From positions 248,001-312,000 of the forward strand of contig NJFT01000012.1 of assembly GCA_002221725.1 (NCBI GenBank): a stretch of 64,000 nucleotides of DNA. The letters run 5' to 3'. Every line of letters starts with the position of its first letter. Within the stretch, counting starts at the first letter, position 1. This DNA comes from Scedosporium boydii. Taxonomy: Eukaryota > Ascomycota > Sordariomycetes > Microascales > Microascaceae. The notes below the pieces were generated by a model. The model was not told the origin of the DNA. It searched no databases and saw only the letters and a list, made by a program, of their open reading frames with translations. Positions 1 to 11,573 of the stretch are shown piece by piece. Position numbers and translations under genes: made by a program.

Positions 1-1
1 G

Positions 2-148
2 TGGACACATGAAGATTCGCGGCTTAGTACCGCGACGCCGTATTCTGATGAGGAAGCCTCGACGAGAACGTCTTCGGTGGATATCATCGGCATGAACCCT
101 ACGGGGCAGCATGGGCCCCTCGGTCATCATAGTACTGGTGGCCGGTGA
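2..148 (+). CDS. 3' end of an unknown protein (partial)
   Basis: The window opens inside an open frame of 48 codons that starts at base 2 and ends in TGA at 146-148. The composition (S, T, D, E, G and H rich, few hydrophobic residues) looks like a disordered C-terminal tail. The frame is open from the window edge, but it is short and no family is recognisable. The gene would converge with the monooxygenase on the minus strand, which fits the 409-base spacer between them. An untranslated region that happens to be open is the alternative. Confidence 0.4.
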   Translation, partial: WTHEDSRLSTATPYSDEEASTRTSSVDIIGMNPTGQHGPLGHHSTGGR

Positions 149-557
149 GCGCAATATCCTCTTCGAAAATGTTATATTCTTGACTGGCTTTGTCGGACAT
201 GCATGGCTTTTTCTTTTTCTTTCCCTTTTCAACCTGGGAGTTTACGGTGGGCGGTTTTTGAAGATCGTTTTACGACTTGCGATAGAACAAAACCTCGGAG
301 GAAAGTTCCGGTAGGGAATTGGCATGGTGACGACCACATGCCTCTATGTATATTCTTGTTCGATTGTGGAGGGGACTCCATGTATCACGAAATGTTCGAG
401 GGAGGGAGGTTTACTTGACATGTTGGGGAGACTTGGAAAAAAAAGTTAACTGGCGAGTTTGCAGAAAGGCTGCGCCTTATGGACAACGCATGAATTGATA
501 CCCTAGATCGACTTAAGAATACTCACACCACCTCCACCTCAATATCCTCAACTATTA
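149..557. other. Intergenic spacer, convergent
   Basis: This stretch lies between the partial gene and the 3' end of the monooxygenase. Only short overlapping frames are present (up to 71 codons) and they have no family features. It probably holds the two 3' untranslated regions. Confidence 0.5.
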
Positions 558-1901
558 TCAAAAGGGACACTTCTGATACAGGGCCTCCGCCTCTGCGTAG
601 GCGTCATACCCGTACAAAAACCTCTGCACCCTCGGACAAGTCCATCTCGAAGGAAAGTCCCCCAGCACCACCCCAGTTTTCAATGCCTCCGACATGACTT
701 CATCCCTTCTAACCTGCGCTTCCCCATCAAGGAGGTGAAAATCCTCCCGCTGCCTAAACGACTCCTTCTGTATCTCCATGCCCCTGTCCCTCCTCAGCGC
801 CTGATACATAGCCGCCACCCGTGGCAACTGCACCCCCATAGACCCCCGCCTCGCCTTCCCAAGCAGACATCCGAGCACGGCGCCATCTTCTAGCGCGGAG
901 TTAGCCCCCTGCGCGAGGTAAGGAAGCATAGGATGACAGCTATCCCCGAGCATGAAGAACCTCCCGTCCTCGGAGGTCCATTCGTCCAACGCCTCGACCC
1001 AGAGGAGCCGCCACCTTTGCACGGACTCGACCTCGTCGAGAATCTTCAAGAGGAACGGATCCCAGCCCCTGAACAGCTCGCGCATCTCTTCGGGATCGGC
1101 ATCGACCTTGATGACTCCCGGGGGTAAGTCGTCAGGCTTTAGAAGACCGACGTTGAGGATGGACCCGTCTCGTACTGCGTACGAAACCGCGTGACCCCCG
1201 GGCCCGATCCAAAAGTTCACCGCCTCGGACTTCGCGAAAGCCGCAATCTCATCTCGCCAAGGCCCCTTCAAATTCTTCGTCTTCAACGAAATCCGATACG
1301 CTAGGTCCCCCGTCGGCAAAGGCTCGGACTCCCTCCCTAGGAACTTACTCCTTGTAGAACTCCACAGGCCCTCGGCGCAAATGGCGACGTCTCCTCCCAC
1401 CTCTTCACCGTTCTCAAACTTTACTGCCACTTTTGTTTTCGTTGTAGCGGGGCCGAAATCTACATCCGCGACCCGCCGACCAAGCTCGATTCTCACTCCG
1501 ACCTCTCGACACCGCCGGACGAGCTCCCGCTGGAGATCCACGCGGTGAAGGTCCCAGAACGGCGAACCGTACCGCGAATCCATGACATCGCGCATCGAGG
1601 GCTCGTGCGCGAGGATCTTGGTGCCGTCGTAGCGGCGGACCGTGAGGGTGCGGGGTTCCATTGCGTCCGGGGAGAGGGCGTCGAAGATGTTCCATTTTTT
1701 GAGGAGTTTGGTCGCGTTGGGTGTTATCTGGAGGCCGGCGCCGATCTCTTGGAGGGCTTTGGCTGCTTCGAAGACGGTGACCTGGTGGGATGGGTTGGCG
1801 AGCTTGGTCGAGAGGGATACGGCGAGCCCGGCTAGGCCTGCGCCTATGACGAGGACTTGGATCCCGTCTGGGTCCGGTGGTGCTTCACCATCTCCCGCCA
1901 T
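558..1901 (-). CDS. FAD-dependent monooxygenase, salicylate hydroxylase-like
   Basis: A single-exon frame of 447 residues. Near the N-terminus (about residues 16-50) it has the Rossmann dinucleotide fold, GAGLAGL followed by an acidic strand end (VFEA), which binds the ADP part of FAD. Around residue 330 it has the second FAD motif GDSCHPMLPYLAQGAN, typical of group A aromatic hydroxylases such as salicylate hydroxylase and 3-hydroxybenzoate 6-hydroxylase. The family uses NAD(P)H and O2 to hydroxylate aromatic or polyketide-like substrates. The substrate cannot be told from the sequence. The neighbours are housekeeping genes, so this is not obviously part of a biosynthetic cluster. Length and both FAD motifs suggest an intact enzyme. 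No signal peptide is seen, so it is probably cytosolic. Confidence 0.9.
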   Translation of the reverse strand: MAGDGEAPPDPDGIQVLVIGAGLAGLAVSLSTKLANPSHQVTVFEAAKALQEIGAGLQITPNATKLLKKWNIFDALSPDAMEPRTLTVRRYDGTKILAHEPSMRDVMDSRYGSPFWDLHRVDLQRELVRRCREVGVRIELGRRVADVDFGPATTKTKVAVKFENGEEVGGDVAICAEGLWSSTRSKFLGRESEPLPTGDLAYRISLKTKNLKGPWRDEIAAFAKSEAVNFWIGPGGHAVSYAVRDGSILNVGLLKPDDLPPGVIKVDADPEEMRELFRGWDPFLLKILDEVESVQRWRLLWVEALDEWTSEDGRFFMLGDSCHPMLPYLAQGANSALEDGAVLGCLLGKARRGSMGVQLPRVAAMYQALRRDRGMEIQKESFRQREDFHLLDGEAQVRRDEVMSEALKTGVVLGDFPSRWTCPRVQRFLYGYDAYAEAEALYQKCPF

Positions 1902-2462
1902 TTTTTTGGAGAGCGCAGTCCGAGGAAAAGACCTAGTGATATCGACGGCTGTTGCCTAGACGCCTCGTCGTTATGAATCCTTGCGTTAGTATCCTGTTGG
2001 ATTCTCGTCTGGCGCAAGAAGATGGGACGGATTAATGGAATTAATCTACTTCTGGGACCCTTGGCCTCCAACATCAAAATACACCCTTCTCGGCGCTGCA
2101 AGTGGGGAAGGCCGAGAGAGGTCCCGGGTGACTGCAGATCACCGTGACCAGGCGCCGTGATTGACACACAAATAAGACAGACAGGGAAACAGGGGGTCCT
2201 CCTACCAGGGTATCAAACCGTTTTTTTTTTCTTCAATTCCCCAATTCTATCTAGGATTCCTATTAAAAAACGCCCTTTACTCCTTGCACCTTGAGAACCA
2301 GAAATTATCATCCAGCCCGGGGGGGTTTCTCTTTACAGCTGGAGGGACTTTTATGATACACAGTGCCCCCATCCCTTTCGCATCGAAGAACCGGAGCCGA
2401 TTTCATTTTCGCATGGACTTAGCCGCCGTGAGGAAGACGGAGGGAAGACGACTCGGAGAATT
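1902..2462. other. Intergenic: monooxygenase promoter and rpc4 3' flank
   Basis: This holds the upstream region of the monooxygenase and the 3' flank of rpc4 (both minus strand). A T-run lies at about 2220-2231. Open frames here are short or continue into neighbouring genes in the wrong frame. I see no further gene. Confidence 0.5.
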
Positions 2463-4286
2463 CTAGGCGTCATCCTCAGCTGGCGCTTTCAAATCCTCCT
2501 CGTCTACAACCCACTCCTCCTGCTCTTCGTAAATCGGTCCAAAGTTGAATTTGCCAAGGAGGGTTCCCATGGCAATGGCGCGACCGGCATACTGGTCTTG
2601 TCCGACCTTCTTCGCTTCGTCTTCCTCGATGAGCATGTACGAGGTGACGCCAGAAGACTTGATGCCACGGCTCATTCGGTACTTGATGCCTCCGTAGTCG
2701 AGCTCGGCCTTGCCGGACTTGCGAATGATGAGCTTGCCCACGAAGCCGCCGTACTTGAAGGGGTTAGATTCGTCAATATCTGCGTCCGCGTTCGCATCGC
2801 CGGCGTTGGCCGCGTCGCCGGTTAGGTCTACGGCGGGCTGGTCGAGCATCACCGTATCCGTGGGTTCATCCTTAATTTGAGGACCAGGACGGGCTTTCGG
2901 ACGCAAAGGCGGCATAATGGGGCCGAATTTGAAGAGGAATGGCTGGGGATCGTTAAGAGCGTTGGCAGCTTCTTCGTCCTCTGCACCATCCTCGGCGTCG
3001 CTATCACGCAGAGAAGCGGCAGCCAGAGTTCGGAGGACATATTGGTAGGACTCTTGTCTCCATTCCTCCTCGTCCGTCAAAGGCGCTCCAGACTTCTTGG
3101 TCTTGCGCGAGGGCTTCGCTCCGTCGGAATCGGTCATGGAAATAGGTTTAGACTCGTCGCCTGTAGCTTCCGAGCCAGTGTCTCCAGAATGCTGGGGAAG
3201 GGGAGCCTTTCTCATAGAATCAAAGTCGATGTCGCTGAGGGGTGGGATGATGCTGCGCAATTCGCCGTCCTCGGTCTTAACCTGAACGTGGTCTTCGGGC
3301 GCGGCAGACCAGACCTTGTCGTCGGCTTGGGGCATAGCGGGAGGACTCTCGGGAGATTCTCCGACCCACAGGTTCTCATCGTCTTCTTCCTTCATCTGGG
3401 CCTCGAGCTCGGCGGTTGTGACAACGACGGTCTCAGGTTCCTTTACTTCCCTACGGGCAATGCCAAGGGGCTTCGGTCCGGGTTGCGAGTTGACGGCCAT
3501 AAAGGTCATTTCGTCATCCTCGGCGTTTTCTTGATCTTGAGATGAGGGTGTAGATGAGCCGAGCTTGTCGGTGTTGATGCGCATCTCCCAGGGCCGTTCG
3601 ATACTCTCGAAGTTGTAACCGCGACCGCGACCTCGACCTCCGCCGCGGGGGAAGAAACCGCCTTGGCCACCGCCGAAGCCAAATCCTCCACGTGAGGAAC
3701 CGGGGACTACATAGAAAAGCAAAAGTCAGTAATACCTTCCGGAAGTGAGTAGAACAGCGACTGGAAGCGAGGAGAGGGCATACGAACCTCCTTGCTGACC
3801 CGCAAACAATGCTGAGGGCTCCGCTTTGCTAATGCGCGGACCTGTGGTATTGAATCGACTACCGCGACCACGTCGACCACGGAAGCGAAGTCGCCCTCTC
3901 AGCCTTCGCTCCTCGGCAGCACGCTCAGAATCCTTCTTGGCCTCCTGCTGCGCAAGCTTCTCTCGCTCTTCTTCGTTCCTTCGAACAACCTTGGGTCGTA
4001 GCCTCAATGAGGAGCCCGCCGTCTTGGATGCTCCGCGCGTATTCGTCGCGGTTGAAGCCGGGGGCTGGGTCTGGATGGTAGAGCTCGAGCTCGATGACTC
4101 GGGAAGCGTGGCAGACGTAGTAGTGGTTGGACGGGGAATGGGTGTCGCGGAAGACGAAGGTGGTGCAGAGGTCGGCTCTGGAGCGGTAGGCGTCGAGGTA
4201 GAGTCGCGGGTGTTGGCACTGGCAGCGGCGGCTCTACCCCGACCGCGAGGCCGCCCTCGAGCGCCGGAAGGGGCGCCTCGAACCAT
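2463..4286 (-). CDS. rpc53: RNA polymerase III subunit RPC4 (Rpc53)
   Basis: Two exons: 3788-4286 and 2463-3706, with an intron at 3707-3787 (donor GTTCGT, acceptor TAG). They join in phase to give 580 residues. The C-terminal 140 or so residues match the RPC4 domain: GKLIIRKSGKAELDYGG, then a MSRGI block, an AMGTLLGKFNFGPIY segment and an acidic end. The N-terminal part is low complexity: Arg/Gly-rich, then Ser/Thr/Pro-rich, then a charged Lys/Glu/Arg stretch, as in fungal homologues. RPC4 pairs with RPC5 in a TFIIF-like subcomplex of Pol III that acts in termination and reinitiation on tRNA and 5S genes. The start ATG at 4286 opens the Arg/Gly-rich stretch. The gene lies in the same direction as ureD, 566 bases downstream of it. 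Confidence 0.88.
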
Positions 4287-4852
4287 TGTTGCGGTGCGAC
4301 GCCACTCACTTCACACACGTGCTGGAGTGTACTGTTAGTATCGTGCAGGCATTTGTGAATGTGGCAGCACAGGATTTAATCGAATAATTGAACAGGTGGG
4401 TTGTGCTCCTTGTGCGATAGTGCTTTGTTTAGCTGCCTGGGCTGTTGAGGAGTCCCAAGAGTCCCAGGTTGCGAAGATTATGTGTATCGTTTAGAAAAAG
4501 ATGAAGGAAAAAAAAACTATTTCTATCACAGCACAAGTGATGACTATAAATCAGAATCACTAGAGCTTTTGTTGGAGGGGCTGCGGGGTAAAATTATCCC
4601 TAGAACAATTGAGCTTGGGGCATTGGAGCACTGATCAAAGTACCTAGGTACCTTGATTTGTACTTGTACAGGGATCAAGGCACAAGGCACAAGCCTGTAG
4701 CCCCAAACCAGGCTTCGGTGGGGGCCAGTTGTATCCAGTTGAGAACTGCAAGGCGAGGATTATGATTCAATACCCGTGTACCTGTGTACGAAGTATTGCT
4801 TCACAAGACAGAACTCGTGCACCTCGGTGGACTCGATAACATCCTGACCCAG
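4287..4852. other. Intergenic with GTAC-rich clusters
   Basis: Spacer between the ureD 3' end and the rpc4 start. It holds the rpc4 promoter and two tight clusters of the tetramer GTAC (4640-4669 and 4778-4789). The second is followed by the motif TACGAAGT at 4787. No gene is visible. Confidence 0.5.
4640..4794. repeat. GTAC cluster
   Basis: GTAC occurs at 4640, 4648, 4660, 4666, 4778 and 4786, with several pairs exactly 8 bases apart. The last overlaps TACGAAGT (4787-4794), the motif that is dense in the 41-55 kb desert. By chance fewer than one GTAC would be expected in 155 bases. Confidence 0.6.
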
Positions 4853-5842
4853 CTACCGCACACAGAACAGAGCCTCGTCCCCAAAGTTTGCTGCTATGCT
4901 CCCTTCCTTGATAATCATGGAGCCTATCCACTTTCTTCCCCCTTCCACAGTTGCCGCGCCAAACTTGACAATGACACAGCCACGCACACTGGCGGCGCAC
5001 CATAATATGCCCTCCTCCTTCTCCATTGCTAATCGCTCAGTCCTCCACGATTCCAGTTCCGAATCTGGTGTATTTCCCGAGCCTTTCGCATTTGTCGATC
5101 TGAAACCACGTGCTCCTAGGCGGGGGAGCGCGGCGAATTCAGACAGAAAGAAGCCGGCGAGAGATGACACTAGGTCTCCTCGAAGGATGAGCGTGCCAAA
5201 TACGGCTTGCTGATGCATGACATCCTTGAGCGGCCTGTCCGTGAGCAGCCGGTCCCTTCCATTGAGCTTCACTGCGTCTCGTACAAGCAGCCTTCCTTTA
5301 TCCCCTTCGCTCTTGCTTGCCTGCCATATCTCGTTGCGGCCATGCCACTTCACGAAACTCCAGTTCTCTCCTCTGGCCGATCGTCCCTGGGTGACCCAGT
5401 CTAGTAAGCATACGGATCCTGTCTCAGCAACTGCGAAGATCTGCACTTGTTCGTAGACGCTATCCTTGAAGGGCTGGACGGGATCTGGGAGTAGGCATAT
5501 CGACGCGCCGTCTTGGACGCTGATTGTAAGGTTTTGTCTCGTGACAACGTCTGGGCTCGCGGACTTGAACACCTTGGTGTGGCCTTGTGTTACCAGGCTT
5601 AGCTTGGCATTTGAGCAGACGTCTATCGTGAGATTCACCTGATCGCCTCCGACCAGTCCTCCGCCGTAGGAGAGCAAGAAGACCGAAGCGCTGCGATGGT
5701 GAGGAGCGGGCTTCGGCGCGATGAGCTTTAGGGGATATTGATATTCGGTCGTCTCAAGACCGGTGCTGCCGTTTGGTAAGAGCTTTGCGACAATTCGGCC
5801 GTGTCCTGGGCGTGACGAGGATTTGGGGAAGGGCGATGCCAT
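4853..5842 (-). CDS. ureD: Urease accessory protein UreD
   Basis: Single exon, 329 residues from the ATG at 5842. Family features are the N-terminal block with SYGGGLVGGDQ, the segment LVTQGHTKVFKS and the hallmark LLPDPVQPFKDS. UreD binds apo-urease and, with UreF and UreG, forms the chaperone complex that delivers nickel and carboxylates the active-site lysine. Fungi use one large urease plus these separate accessory proteins. An in-frame ATG at 6076 would add 78 residues, including a Lys/Arg-rich run, but the start at 5842 gives the usual family length and begins just before conserved sequence. The gene is divergent from the cohesin gene. Urease itself is not in this window. Confidence 0.92.
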   Translation of the reverse strand: MASPFPKSSSRPGHGRIVAKLLPNGSTGLETTEYQYPLKLIAPKPAPHHRSASVFLLSYGGGLVGGDQVNLTIDVCSNAKLSLVTQGHTKVFKSASPDVVTRQNLTISVQDGASICLLPDPVQPFKDSVYEQVQIFAVAETGSVCLLDWVTQGRSARGENWSFVKWHGRNEIWQASKSEGDKGRLLVRDAVKLNGRDRLLTDRPLKDVMHQQAVFGTLILRGDLVSSLAGFFLSEFAALPRLGARGFRSTNAKGSGNTPDSELESWRTERLAMEKEEGILWCAASVRGCVIVKFGAATVEGGRKWIGSMIIKEGSIAANFGDEALFCVR

Positions 5843-6818
5843 TGATTGATTGGTATTGGTCGCATCACCGCTATGTACGGAGTACGAAGTATATACGCTC
5901 TTAAATTGGTGGATGTGGGAGAGTGAGGGACAATGGAAACGGATGGATCTGCCAAGATCCGGGGTTAATCCCCTCTTCTTCTTTCTTTTTTTCCTTTGCC
6001 CTTTCTTATTTGCTTTTCCGAGAGTGTGAACTTCGGAAAGTTCTTTTGGTTCTCGGAGTCGAGATTCGAGATTCAAGATTAGCCCCTTCTAAACTTGTTT
6101 GGTAATAATACGAAGTACGCACTGCACTGCTGGGCGGCTTATCGGCAGTCCTGGCGCTATCAAATCAACTGCGACTCACCAGCGACTCAATAAGGTGAAC
6201 CTCTGAGCCAGGCTGTTATGTTTCTGACACAGGCACAGTGGGGTCTGCTCCAGGTAGTTTACCATTCAGTGCATTGATGCTGGCGGCGTTGATGTCTTGG
6301 AGAGCACGCTGGACTGCGCCAGGACAGTGCGGTCCTGGTAAAAGAGCCACGCCAAAACTGTGTACTTGGGCACTCGTACCTTGCAGGGTCTCTCCTGCTG
6401 TCTGTTCGCAGGTGCTGAGTACTTCATCCTTCGTACCTGCTCACTGTGTCTCGTACCTTAGTACCTCCTCTGAAGCAGTCGTACCTGTGTACTTTGTACT
6501 CGAATTATCCTTGATTCTCCCCAAGTCGACAAGTACCATTGTACTTTTTAGTGGCCAGAAATAATAAAGTGGACCGCCTTATTTGGACAAATCACACAAC
6601 TCCGCCGCCCACAGTTTCTCTCCGTCTCAACGCGACGCAGGAAACATTAAACCTTCCCATTTCCGCCCGCCGCACACCGCACACCACTACACAGACACAT
6701 AACCCCCCCTTCCCTCTGTCGCCCTCATCCACCACTGGCGACATCACCTTCATCGAACCCGCGCGACCCTCGTCGCCTTATTTGGATGCCATCGACACGA
6801 CTTCCATTGCGTGAAACC
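5843..6818. other. Divergent promoter region, ureD and scc3
   Basis: About 976 bases between two divergent starts. It contains TACGAAGT at 5883 and 6109, and a dense run of GTAC tetramers at 6362-6544. The last 200 bases before the scc3 ATG are pyrimidine- and CA-rich, as in many fungal 5' leaders. No extra gene is visible. Confidence 0.5.
6362..6544. repeat. GTAC array upstream of scc3
   Basis: GTAC occurs at 6362, 6376, 6419, 6433, 6453, 6461, 6481, 6489, 6496, 6533 and 6541, so eleven copies in 183 bases where about 0.7 is expected. Neighbouring copies are often 7 or 8 bases apart. This is the same spacing as the two GTAC units in GTACGAAGTAC. Confidence 0.65.
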
Positions 6819-9800
6819 ATGGACTCTAACGCGAGCCCGAGCCTGTCCCCCGGTCCCGAATCGTCGCGTCGCCGATCCGGACGCGTCGTCAAAGCCCCTC
6901 AGAACTTTCTCGCCGACGCTGCCGCCGCGCAAAATGCCGCTACCAAGCGCAAGAGGGGAATTGATCAGGAAGGTGATGATGTCGAAAACGAAGCTCCCGT
7001 CGCCTCTGACGAGGAAATGTCGGACGACCAGGATGACGACGCGAGTGATGATGTTGATACCGATAACGATGATGACCATTCTCCCCCCTCTCGTCGGAAG
7101 ACAGCAAAGAACAAGAAGGCTTCCAAGCCGAGCCGTCCGAGGAAACCTGCAAATAAGAGAGTAAAGACAAACGGCGCGTCAACTACCATCGCCGGACACC
7201 CTTCCAGCCTTCCCAGCCGACCCAAGAAGACTGTAAGGATTGAGCGCTTGCCCGAGGATGGAACAGGTCTCTTCGGTTCGTCACCCCAGCTCATTCTTGA
7301 GGCCCTCCCCCCCTTCCCCCTTGCCAATCATCTGTCTTTTCTTATCCCCATTCTTTTCGATTGTGCACTTACTACTCTGGACTCTGGGTACGCCCCGGGC
7401 ATGATTGAGACTGACCCTTTCCCCTCCCCCACAGCCGAGATATTCGGATCCGGCGATTCGTCCGATTCTGTCGCCGAGCAGTGGCTCACAAGGTATCGCG
7501 CCGACGAATGTGCTGCGGTAACCGAGCTCGTGAACTGTGTTCTGCAATGCAGCGGATGCGATCTTTCTGTGACCGAAGATGATATTCGAGACCCCGACAA
7601 TTGTCAGAATCGCATAGCCGACCTCCAGAGTGTCTGGCAAGATGTAAGCCGATTCACCGCCACCCGCTCTCTATGCTTTTCCCTTCCTACTCCAGCCCTC
7701 CATGTCGTTACTGTTGTGAAAGTTGGAAGAGAGGAGCAAAGAAGTCCTGCGACTAACCTATCATTTCATGCAGCAACAAATTACCGACTACCCCTTGATT
7801 TCCAAAGCCAAGAGTGCGAAATCCTTCCGCGACCTGCTCAACGGCTTTTTCGCTTCTCTTGTTAACCTCCTACATACCACCGACGTACTGTACAACGACG
7901 AATCCTTAATGGACAACATCCATAGATGGGTGGCCACAATGTCGTCCTCTACCCTCCGCCCCTTCAGACACACCGCCACTACTATTGCCCTCGCCCTTCA
8001 AGCGGGCCTCGTTGAGGTCGCCGCAATACTTGACCACAGAATTACTAGTGTAGAGCAGCAGCTTCAAGCGAGCAAGCGAGGAAAGAACAAGGCCAAGACC
8101 CAGGAGATGCAGCGAGCCCTCGACGAAGCTAACAACTATCGCGAGATCTGCGGAAACTACATTAGAGACTTCTTCGATACCGTCTTTGTGCACCGATATC
8201 GCGACATCGATCCGAAGATTCGCACCGAATGCGTCGAGGCCCTTGGCTACTGGATCTGGGAGCTCCCAACCGTCTTCATGGAGCCTGAATATCTACGATA
8301 CCTTGGTTGGATGCTGACGGATGCCATGCATTCCACCCGCCACGAGGTCTTGAAGCAGTTGACCAGGATGTTCAAACGCGACGCCTCACAGCTGGGCCAT
8401 TTCATCGACCGATTCCGACCTCGCCTCGTCGAGATTGCCACCAAGGATGCCGACGTGTCTGTAAGAGTCTCCGCCATTTCCGTCATCGAAACGTTAAGAG
8501 AGAACGGTATGCTCGAGCCGGATGAGATCGACAGCGTTGGAAGGCTCATCTTCGACAGCGACCTCCGAGTGCGTAAGGCTGTTGTGGGCTTCTTCACTGC
8601 CTGCGTGCAGGATCTTGTTGACGCTAAAGTCGAAGAGGTAGGCGGTAGCGATGCCGTGGAAGAGGCGTTTGGCTCCGTCGAAGTTGACGACTATGAGACG
8701 CCGCGCCAAGAATGGATCCATATCAAGTGTCTCGCCGAGAATCTGGCCGCGTACGACGCGCAGATCGAGGCGTCGGGCCAGCAGGATCCACCAGCCCCTC
8801 TAGACATCTCCGCCACCTTATTACAAGCCGCGGTGCCCGATACCAGGATTTCACTTGCCGCCCAAGTCCTCTATGAGAAGATGGCCGAGGTGAAGGAATG
8901 GGAGGCCGTCGCCGGCTACCTACTATATGATCACACAACCAGCGCCAAGTCTAGATCTAAGAGAGGCAAGGCTAGCGTTGAGGAGGCGGTCAAAGCTGCC
9001 GTTGCGCCTACCGAAGAAGAAGAGGCTATTCTCCTCGAAATAATGGCGGCCGCTGCGAAGCTCAGCTTACACCCCACCGGCCACCATGACCATACCAAGA
9101 AGCGCACGAAAGCGGATCTTGCCGAGGATGCCGAAGATACCGCTGTTCAGCTGGCTACCACGATACCGCGCCTCTTGAACAAGTTTGGCGCTGACCCGGA
9201 CACGGCGACCTTGGTACTGAGGCTGGAGCATGTTCTCGATCTCGACTTGTTCCCCTCCCTGCGGCAAGATTCCAACAAATACGAGAAGCTCTTGGACGAG
9301 ATTAGCACTCAGTTCAACAGACATCACGATAGGCGAGTCCTCGCAGAAGCGACCAAGGCGCTCCTACATGCTCGCCAGTACGACGAGCTGGAGGAGTTGA
9401 CAGACGGTCGCTTGGCCGCCCTTTGGGAGAACGTCGTCGAGGCCCTTCGCAACTTTGACAAGTACTGCGAACTCTCTAGCCGGGGCAATCTCGACGTTGA
9501 TAGGTTAACGGAGCTGGGGACCGTTCTGGCCAAGATTTCGAAGCTTGCGAGCATCTCGGACTGCATCGATGTGCTCGAGACCGAAGGGCGATCCGCGGAC
9601 TCGTCTGCCTCGGTTATCAATTTGTTGGTGGAAATTGTGCACAGGGGCAAGTTCGATCAATCGGACCCGGACTTTGACGAAGCCGAGGACCAAGTTGTCG
9701 GGTTCGCGATAGAAGGCTGCCAGTTCTATTTCATGTGGAAGATCCGATCCATCATGAAGCTCATCGGCAGCGGAAGCCAAGTGCCCACGAAAGACATGGA

Positions 9801-10644
9801 GGCCCTCTCCTACCTCAAGGAAAAGTACCGACGAAACCTCATCGTATCCTTCACGACGCGCACGGCGGTCGACGAGCTCTGCCGCAGCGCCACGGGCAGC
9901 TTCTGCGACTTCCACGTCCTGCTCAGCCAGCTGCGCCCCGTAGTCGAGAACACCACGACCGAAGCGTGGAAAGCCCAGAACCTCGACCGCGTGGCCGGCC
10001 TTGTGTCCGACATTGAACCGAGCCTAGTCAAGGAGCTCACGGCCATCTTCGAGAGCGTCGAGAAGCACTACGCCAAGCTGACGAAGCGGGCGCTCAACGA
10101 GCCGGCGGAGGACGAGGACCCCATCGACTTCGAGGACGAGGACGAGGACGACGAGGATGATCAGCTCTCGCCCGCCGAGAGGTTGTCGGCGCAGCTGCAG
10201 GCCGAGAAGCACCTCTGCGAGCTGACGGGAAAGCTCGTGCTCGCCATCTCGGCAAAGGTGCTTGATCACACGCCCGGCCAGCGGCTCAAGAGGCGTCTTG
10301 AGAGGAACGCTACGCGTCTCGGGAACAACTACAAGGAGATCGTGGCGTACCTGGACGAGGCTAAGGTCGCCGCGCTGCTGTCCGGCAAGAAGAAGGGAGG
10401 CGACAGGCAGAAGAAGGCGGCGCCGGCGACTAACGCTACAAATGCGGCGGCTTCTCGCGGAAAACCCTCCCCGAAGAGTGCCGAGATTGTCGTTGACGAT
10501 GACGATGAGGACGATGAGGAGAATGAGGACGATATCCTCGCCGAACCCGAAGATGATGAGGAAGAGGAGGCCGAGCAGGAAGAGAGTGAGCCTGAGGCCC
10601 CTCCTCAGGATGATGCTGATGACGAGTCGATCTTGGGTGATTAG
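6819..10644 (+). CDS. scc3: Cohesin subunit SA/STAG (Scc3/Irr1/Psc3)
   Basis: Three exons: 6819-7275, 7435-7643 and 7774-10644, with introns of 159 and 130 bases. They join in phase to give 1178 residues. The start ATG sits in the strong context ACCATGG. After a charged N-terminus with nuclear-localisation-like Lys/Arg stretches comes the STAG domain, then the stromalin conservative domain at about residues 350-435 (RYRDIDPKIRTECV, LGYWIWELP, YLRYLGWMLTD, HEVLKQLTRMF). The C-terminus is strongly acidic. The protein contacts the Scc1 kleisin and DNA and is needed to load and keep cohesin on chromosomes. The second intron carries a clear CTAAC branch site about 20 bases before its acceptor. The gene converges with pot1. 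Confidence 0.93.
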
Positions 10645-11573
10645 GCGCTCATCCATTGAAACGTCTCTTCGTCTTTTTATCTGTTTCCTCTCTGTTTGTC
10701 TATCTCTCTTTGTACCTCTGAGCCGAAACAAAACTCATGATTGGATGGAGGGGTAAAAAGAAGAAAAAAGGGGTTTGAACTATGTTTCTGGTTTGTTTTC
10801 CCGTCCGACTTCGATGGTTTTCTATCCAACTGGGATTTTCGATTTTCCATGCAATTATTTCTTTTGCCTCGTCATGTTTTTCTCTGTTCCCCTTCTTTTG
10901 TTTTTGTCACGTTTAATCTTTTTCTCGTCTCGGGTATAATGTCTGGTCTAGTCGAACGGCGGCAGCAGTGGTTGTTTCTCTCTTCTTTCCTTCTCCTTTC
11001 TTTTTTTTTTCTTGTTGAACGAGAATGGGTTTGGTTTTTGTTTTTGACCTCCTTGTTTCTTTTTTTTTACTCGCCCTTCTTTTCTTTTCTCTTTCATCAG
11101 ACTCACTTTTCTTATTGGGGATCAAAAAGGGATGAGGAACATAAAAAAAGAGAAGATGAAGATCCTTTGTATAGCTGGTCGATCGGAACTGTTATTCCCC
11201 AATCTTCTCCAGAGGCCATTGTTCTCTTCCTCGATAAGAAAAAGGGGCTCTTGACGGAACGAGGAAGCAGGGTGGGCCGAATGGAGTTCATAGGAGTCTG
11301 AAGGTGTTAGATTGATGTATTTTACTATTTTACAGTCTTCTTTATGTCTGCTTGAATGAAACGATAGCGTTCGCCCTTCGTTCGTGTCAACTCTCATGTC
11401 TTCCACCTTCGCCTTGGATGAAGAAACACCACTGATCAAAACTATTTCTCTAGATAGGATATCAAATACATTTCATGGAAAGAAAATGATCATGATCCCA
11501 TCACTCTGCGCCCCAGAACCTTCTAAACGCCGGTAAAAAAAAACAAAAGGACACTTGTCGAGCTTTCTGCGGT
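10645..11573. other. Convergent intergenic, T-rich
   Basis: Spacer between the 3' ends of scc3 and pot1. The plus strand is very T-rich (10680-11100). A frame of 186 codons at 10741-11301 is a by-product of this skew, being almost all F, L, S and V. No gene is supported. Confidence 0.55.

Noticed and set aside
2877..3545. 222-codon plus-strand frame over rpc4
   Set aside because: It is antisense to a conserved Pol III subunit and shows no domain.
10024..10731. 235-codon frame antisense to the scc3 3' end
   Set aside because: It is a shadow of the acidic GAN-rich coding strand, rich in Leu, Val and Arg only.
10741..11301. 186-codon frame on the plus strand rich in F, L and S, like a membrane protein
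   Set aside because: It lies in a T-rich 3' flank and its composition follows the base skew. There is no family signal.
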